Source of the DNA: Persicaria tinctoria
Taxonomy: Eukaryota > Streptophyta > Magnoliopsida > Caryophyllales > Polygonaceae
Length of the DNA stretch: 64,000 bases
Direction of reading: 5' to 3'
Assembly: GCA_037127255.1 (NCBI GenBank)
Contig: JBANSL010000013.1
Span: 58,564,188-58,628,187 of the forward strand
Shown: piece by piece, positions 57,720-64,000 of the stretch
How the letters are laid out: each line of letters opens with the position of its first letter
Position numbering within the stretch: position 1 is the first letter of the stretch
Position numbers and translations under genes: made by a program
Notes under the pieces: generated by a model
Told to the model about the DNA's origin: nothing
The model's database searches: none
The model's input: only the letters and a program-made list of their open reading frames with translations

Positions 57720-58142
57720 ATGGAGCCGGTTACATCTAGAATAGAAGGCTCAACACCCCACATTGATTTTGTAATCAAAAGTGTTATGTACCCAATGCCC
57801 CCGGAGGAGTCCAACTGTGCTTGCCGCAGTCCAGAATACAGTGGCATGCATCCATGCGCGCTCTTTCGGGTCGTGTATGAAAATGAGAATCACATTTCCA
57901 CACCCTTGTAGTTCGGGTTTCTGTACTGCAATGATTATCATCCGGGCATTCGTGGAGCGTATGAGTGGAGGGTTGGAGACCTTCTTCTTCAACATATTCA
58001 GTCATTCTTCCCTGATTTAAACAGATATGACCACATTTACGTAACTCAAACGGCAGGGATACTTGTGAGGGAAACAAATATGGAGGTTGGAAGCTTTGCA
58101 TTCAACGAGTTAACGATTAAACTCATTCTAAAGACGAATTAA
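57720..58142 (+). pseudogene. Short gene of unknown function, one in-frame stop
   Basis: From ATG 57720 the frame runs 63 codons (MEPVTSRIEGSTPHIDFVIK at the start, MPPEESNCACRSPEYSGM inside) to TAG 57909, then stays open for 76 more codons in the same frame (FGFLYCNDYHPGIRGAYEWR, then LNRYDHIYVTQTAGILVRET) to TAA 58140. The continued protein-like composition and lack of frameshift suggest a 140-residue protein with one recent nonsense change, or a readthrough stop. Tyr- and acid-rich; no signal peptide or membrane span. Convergent with the PMD pseudogene (254 bp apart). I do not recognise the family. Confidence 0.55.
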
Positions 58143-58395
58143 GTATAGGCTGGTCGATTGTAAACAAAAAAATTATGTTGTTATCCATAGTGTATTTGTT
58201 AGTTTTAGTAATGCCTCAATGTGTAATCTAATCGTTTCCTAATCGTTATCTATGAAGTGAAGCGTTTGCATGGGATTGTTTGTTGTTGTGAACGGATAGA
58301 AACCATCAAAAATAATAACGCAAGAAACACGAACTACACAAATATAGTATACCCACAAAGATGAAATGTATGTCATAAACAAACAGAATATAATA
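58143..58395. other. Convergent intergenic gap
   Basis: AT-rich 3' flanks of the short gene and the PMD pseudogene. No feature seen. Confidence 0.4.
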
Positions 58396-60702
58396 TATCT
58401 ACTGCAGAGATCGAATGTAGCCCATGAAATGCTCGTACATCTGGTCTAGCTGGGGATGCCCGATCAATGCCTGAATAACCTGGGTCATCTGGTCGACCTG
58501 GGCCTGTCGCATAGCAGCCTCATGCTTATCTGGTCTGATGACGTCGTCTGGGTGGGTAGGCGTAGCCGGAGGAGCATCAGGTAGTACCACTGTCGTGGGT
58601 AACACATGACCTCGACTCTAGGACTGGAACCAAGCGAGGTAGTCAGTTGAGACGCCTCCTTGACAGCTCTCGAACGTCCTCTGGTGACCGGTGATAGGGT
58701 GGAATCTCTCAGGGTCCTGATCTGCCCAACGGTGCTGCTACAGGTCGAAAATCACGATGTAACGCCTCTGTAGGCAAAACGGTCGTTGCGCGAAGGTCGA
58801 AAAGATGACGGTCAATGGGGGCTCCTGCACGCGGCCGAACTTTTAGAGCACCCTATCTAGCATGTGCGGCTCAAAGACTCCACCGAATCTGAGGGTGCCT
58901 CAATAGGTGGAGGAGCGAAACTGACCTGTAAAATCTAGGTCTCTGCCAAAAGGCATCCACTCGACCTAGGTTTAAAAAATGATATAAGGGAAACAGTCTT
59001 ACTAGACGTATGTAGTTAAAATCAAAGAAAGTGAGAAACAGGTAACCGATGGTCATGCACTCAAGCTGTGCTCGAAGCCTCTTCTCACGCTTGCGCCTCT
59101 CCTTGTCATTTGCCCTCTTCGCGGCCTTCGACGGGTCGAATCGTGCCATGTATTGGGGATCATAAGCTAGTGCATCCTTGTCCGAGCAAAGTGGACCCGC
59201 AAAACAAGGGAAGTACGACTAGATCTATGCCTAAAAAGTACAAACCATTAGAGTACTTATTATATGTAATTCTAAAGTAGATCAACATATTTACCATATT
59301 AAAGAAATAGGTTACCTGCAACAGTGCAGCACACCCACGTAGGCCCTTAGCCTCGCCTCTCGTGGTCTCCCCTAATCCCCAGTAGAGGAAGGCAAGCACT
59401 CATGCTCCCCAAGCTAGTCTCCCAGAGTGCGGAAACTTGTCGAACTCTTACAGTAGCTAGTTTGGGACTTGCCGCCGGCAAGTCCCAAACTAGCTCGAAC
59501 AACGAGAAGTGTACGCAGCTCTAGGACTTGTCGATGAAGAGCGTCACACCCAGTAGCGTAGCCAAGAAACAAATGGAGAGGTCGTGGTGGCGCTCTCTGA
59601 CGGCTGGGGTGTCGCTGGCCCATTGATCCCAACGGCGGCCGTGCCTCTCCGTCCACAAATCTGTCAACTCCGGGATGGGCGCTCCACAAGCCTTCTTATG
59701 CTTCTTCAGCAGGACCGCGTTCCAACTAAACATCTACTACAGTAGAGGCTCTAGCTGGAGTGGAATATAGTCAAGGAGAGGCTCACAAGACAGTTCGTCA
59801 ATCGGCAACCCCATCAGACAAGCGACGTCGTGGAGTGTGATGGTCATCTCGCCCTATGGGAAATGGAAAAAGTTCGTCTCCGGCTGCCAGTGCTCAATGA
59901 ACACAGTCAACAACCGGGCATCCACTCCGTCCCAGTTCAACTCAAGCAGCCCAGTAGACCAAACAGAGCTGCCTCTTGCACCCATCTCCACGGACCCTCG
60001 TATATGTAGCCCCGGAACGGACGGAGGTGTGTAGTCCGATGATAAACCTTTAGCAATTTGTGTTGAAAGGTAGGGTGCGTCCACAACCATCGAGACCTAT
60101 GATGCCTATACGAGACCAAAAGATTTCCTGGAGGCCGGCAAGTCGCCATCGGTGAGCTCATCGTCCCCATCACCAGCCTCCTTCTCTTCCTCGCCCCCCC
60201 CCCCCCTCCTCATGAGCCGTCACCCCCTCCTCGGGCGCCGCCCCTTGTGGCTCTTGAGCCGGCCCCTGCAGGTCCTGGACCTAAACATGTCCTCCCCTCT
60301 CCTCCTTCTCAACAGCCACCTCAGGATCCTCCGCCTCCTCCTTGTCACTGTCATCATCGAGCTCCTCCTAGTCGAAATGAAGATCCTCCGCATCATCCTC
60401 CGATCCTGGGTGTCATCCGCTACCACAGCAGGTGTAAGGCAACCACTTGCGGCTGCGATGACCACGGCCCAATCAACATCTCCATGAGCGTGTCCGGAGG
60501 TAATGGCACCACCCATGGGATCCACAAGCCTAGTAGTCATGCAGAAGAACATACAATCAGTGTCAGTAACGCCCACAATCTTCGATGTCGGCTGTGTCGT
60601 GTTTGTACCAGGCTCAACCGTCGTATCTCTCACGGTCAAAGTCTCTTGCTCCGCAAGAGCCATGAGATTTGACACTGTCTGGGAAGACGAGTCAGTGATG
60701 AT
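58396..60702 (-). pseudogene. Plant mobile domain (PMD / MAIN-like) pseudogene
   Basis: PMD proteins occur as transposon-encoded and domesticated (MAIN/MAIL) factors. On the minus strand the family order is kept: acidic N-terminal region (60180-60690), GLLELNWDGVDARLL and FIEHWQPETNFFHFP (59857-59990), GEMTITLHDVACLMGLPID, FSWNAVLLKKHKKACG, LLGVTLFIDKS, then AWGA, VLAFLYWGLGETTRGEAKGL, RGCAALLQ, an intron, KAAKRANDKERRKREKRL, PHMLDRVL and a C-terminal QxxQVIQALIGHPQLDQMY. In-frame stops at 59854, 59734-59739 (two), 59521, 59448, 59400, 58843, 58738 and 58618 disable it. Most replace Gln or Arg codons through C-to-T. A 41-bp palindrome disrupts the middle. Confidence 0.78.
59455..59495. repeat. 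41-bp palindrome in the PMD pseudogene
   Basis: Two exactly complementary 20-bp arms (59455-59474, 59476-59495) with a single C between them. It sits where the frame changes between DLPA and the EFDKFP block. Confidence 0.95.
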
Positions 60703-62777
60703 TGTAACGGCCCAAATAATTTCCTAAATCCTCTTTTCCCACACTTACTCTCCACCTCAGTCTAGTAAGGAAAAGGAGATAGAAAAATATTCAGGTTACG
60801 TTTAGAGGGAGGGCTTACCCCTCTTCCCGATCTTAGCAATCCAAGTACGAGTTGTATATTGCTTATGTTAAGTTATAACCTTGTTAAGTCTTGAGAACTG
60901 AGCGATGCAATTCAAGAAAAATGGGATTTCAAACCCTCAAAACATTCAAATAATCCAAACATGATCTTGTGCTTTTGCACGGGAACCTATCCTATTTCAA
61001 CTAGTCAAAACTCATAAAGGAACAATACAAGTTTAACACAAAGTAAATACCAAACATTTCTAAATGACAACCTTAACCAAAATATTTGTAAATCCAAGTT
61101 GTAATAACCGCGAAGTCTTCTTAACACTCTCGTCCCATGAGAAAACCCCGCCATAGAGGCAGTCAGCAAGCAAAAGGGAGCGGTTACCTGACACTATCCA
61201 CGAAGTCAGGCCCGGTAATCGCCTGCGGGTCCTCTGACCGCGCTGAGGCCATATAACATGCCTATACCTAAATAAAGGATGATCTAATGCAGTACAAGAT
61301 TTAAATCACACAGGCATGCTTATCAGGATATAAATATAAGTGCGGAAAACAGTAAAGGCGCCCAAAGAGTGCCAAGTGGCATATCCCTTGATCTATGCCC
61401 ACTCCGGGGCATATATGTCCATACCTCGCTCCGCAGCAGCCCAGGTAGGATGCTCGGTCGGTGCCGCAGTCTATCTGTCCGTACCTCGCACCGAAGCAGC
61501 CCAGGCAGGACGCTCGGTCACCGCCGCAACCAGATCATATATATAAGACTCGACTGGGACCGAAACGATATGAAACACGAATGCCCTAATGACCCTAGCA
61601 ACGACTCTAAAGACTCAGATAACGGTCGTTCTCTTTTCAAACGCATAAAGAATAGGGATGCTCATTCATAAGTGCAAGTCCTACGCATGATACTACATGG
61701 CATGCTTTTATGCATATGCAACACCTACACACTATATGACACATCAGGCAAGAGGTCCAGGTTGCTGAGTAAGTCTCGTAGGATACTTACCTGGAGTCTT
61801 CACATCCAATTAGCCAGTAAACAAGTCACTCAGAGAGTAATCCATCAGCAAATAAGTCACTCAGAGAATCATCCAATCACACCAATCCCGCAGCGGTTGA
61901 GGAGGGCTCAGATTTGGTGCTCGAGTGAGGGTTCGGACAAGGTGACCGGACGAAGGCGCTCCGCCTCTGAGTTCTGATCAGGGCTATGAAGGCCACGAAG
62001 GACGAGGTTGCAGGTACGACACCGAGCTGGTTCACTCATGGGGAGGACAGAACCGATGACGAGAAGAGGGAGGAAATCGCCGGGGCCGGCTTTGTGTGGG
62101 ATCCGGTTTCACTGTCGACGCGAGCTCTAGGTCCGACCAGCTCAAGCGACACGAGGCCAGAGGGGGCGGCAATTTCGATCTCCGGTGGGCGCAGGTGTGA
62201 CAAGGAGCGAGGAGCAGCCTCGGTCTCCTCCGTCTTCGCCGGTGAAGTTGGAGCTGAGAAGAAAAAGGGAAGGAGAGGGAGCAAGAAGGTCGATTCGAGG
62301 AAGCCGGAGGTAGGAGATGGGAATGGAAGCCATGGGAGCTTCGAGGGCTCTTCGATTTGAGCTCAAGAGAGCCATGGAGGATGAAGAGAAACGTGAAAGG
62401 GGGAGGGCTCAAAGAGGGTTCTGAATTTGGGGTTGAGGGTGACACTACAGTGCAAGTGGAACTGAAGAGAATATATATACCGTGAATTAGGGTTAGCTAG
62501 AATTATGAAAATTCACAAAATTCATCCGCTACTCTTTAAGTTATATAAATATTATCACATTAAATACTAGATTTAACCCAATTAGATTCTGATATAGGAA
62601 AGTGTAATAGATCTGTTTTTAAATCGAATACAATTTTATGCCAGAATTTGCTTCGAATATGATAAAATCATTTTGATCGAGGACGAAGGTTTTCAAAATT
62701 GTCGAAATCCCCTACATTTAATATCGAATTTAAATCATAATTTATAAATAAATATTTTAAAGCATCGGGCCTTTACA
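60703..62777 (-). repeat. LTR (2075 bp) of a Ty3/gypsy element, minus orientation
   Basis: Minus-strand start TGTAAAGGCCC and end GGGCCGTTACA. Directly before the start, the minus strand reads CTCGAGGACGAGACTT and a purine-rich stretch, the typical end of a chromovirus internal region, so this is a 3' LTR. A leader splice-donor-like CCAG/GTAAGT lies near 61795. Related to the solo LTR at 23467. It abuts the PMD pseudogene. Confidence 0.75.
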
Positions 62778-64000
62778 TCATCCAACTTTAAAAATAAGTC
62801 TCGTCCTCGAGACTGAAATTCTTTTTAAAAGCAACAAAATATTTCGAAAACTGAATTCAGCTCTTTCATGTCGGTCAAGTAGATTCTCAAGGATTCAAGA
62901 AGCAATTTATCCACCTTTAAGGGTTAATCACAGATTCCACTTCCTATGTTCATTTCTCATGATCAGTTTCAACATCAAATTCAAATATTAACATATCCAG
63001 AATATCATCATCAGCAGATCACAACTTTCCAAGCTCAAGATAGCAATATATGAGAATTCATCATACTATCAATTCCCATCATCGACAGATCAAATCATCA
63101 ACGGATCTTAAAATCACATAAATCTGCACATTGCTATCAACTAGAAAAGAAAACAATCATCATACTCACACATCACCACCAACTCGGAAGGGCACAATCA
63201 GAATCATGACGCGCACAGAACCGAACAGATGGGGCAACTCTAATCAATCTAGACAACCCACTCTTGATCCCACCATAGACGATTATACAAGGATGACGCA
63301 AGACCTAAGTTTGAACCAAAAGAAAGAGACATTAAAGGATAACTCGACTAACTCTTGACACGAAGATAGATTCGGATAGTATATGGTAAGACTGAACACG
63401 AGAATTTCGCCGATGCCCATGGGAAACCCTCAAGGTTACAATCGCATTACTCAATTATCATGTAACACATCAAGTCATATAACACACAACGTGGCAATCT
63501 TGCACACTAACAGGGACCTGTCTTAGGCGGCAATGACAATACGATTTCAGTATGAGTGTCATAACGTGTGGTAAGGTACAAGGTAAATAACCTAACATGA
63601 TTATGGCAATATCAATACACATAATTATCAAATCAAAACTTCACTAGTAAGGAATATCACCTGTAATGACTAGAAAATGCTATTAAAGTTCAACATTCAT
63701 ATATTCACAAGATAGATCTAACAATTTGTCACTTGAATATACTAGATAGACTCGGTACATGCCTGAGAGAATCCTACATGCCACTAGGTGTAAGAGAACT
63801 AGACAAAACATGTACGGAATAGTGTCACTCATGTCTTAAAGTCACGAAAGAAATATCATATAGTTTACTAGAAAAAGACAAGTGTAAGTGGGTGCTTCAT
63901 ACAATCGTGTCAACAAGGCACGCTTCAACACATATTTCATACCACTATAACCTCAACATGGTAGATAGTACAACATCAACAACTCCTAAGAAAGGGGTGA
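62778..64000 (-). mobile_element. 3' internal end of the Ty3/gypsy element
   Basis: Continues from the LTR to the window edge. No integrase or reverse-transcriptase motif can be read on either strand in these 1.2 kb, so it is untranslated or badly decayed. Confidence 0.45.

Overview
The window is nuclear DNA of a eudicot plant, probably an asterid. It is AT-rich, its genes carry many introns with GT-AG junctions, the proteins belong to plant families, and most of the sequence is layered transposable elements. Three host genes can be assembled exon by exon with consistent splice phases: a PERK-type receptor kinase (3983-7495, +, 625 aa), isoprenylcysteine alpha-carbonyl methylesterase ICME (10426-15626, +, 438 aa, one GC-AG intron) and sterol C4-methyl oxidase SMO1 (51469 down to 34585, -, 304 aa, with a 13.1 kb second intron).

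Region by region: 1-3018 is a decayed LINE-type reverse transcriptase (-). 3.0-8 kb holds the PERK gene. 8.9-10.2 kb holds MITEs, the larger ending about 210 bp before the ICME ATG. 17.0-22.0 kb is a decayed Athila-like Ty3/gypsy element (-). 23467-33134 is a solo LTR with an exact 5-bp target duplication, into which a hAT element (exact 8-bp duplication) and a young gag-only LTR retrotransposon (exact 5-bp duplication, intact 391-aa ORF) have nested. 34.6-51.5 kb is SMO1. Its second intron contains, on the opposite strand, a STAYGREEN-like (SGRL, Mg-dechelatase) pseudogene whose third exon is split by a compound LTR-internal-LTR-internal-LTR retrotransposon of the same gag-only family. The same intron also holds a truncated LINE, a MITE, a minisatellite and another hAT element.

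From 52.07 to 57.30 kb three terminal-inverted-repeat elements sit head to tail, separated only by (TA)n runs. The first carries two exons of a DNAJC25-like DnaJ gene, two tRNA-like sequences and a higher-order minisatellite. 57.3-60.7 kb holds a short unknown gene with a TATA box and, convergent to it, a plant mobile domain (PMD) pseudogene whose stop codons mostly look like C-to-T decay. 60703-62777 is an LTR (-) related to the solo LTR, followed by the 3' internal end of its element to the window edge.

The three host genes are functionally unrelated (cell-wall sensing, prenyl-protein demethylation, sterol synthesis). The dominant theme is how insertion, nesting, capture and methylation-type decay have reshaped the intergenic and intronic DNA. 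All boundaries were read by eye from splice phases, direct repeats and inverted repeats; no database search was run.
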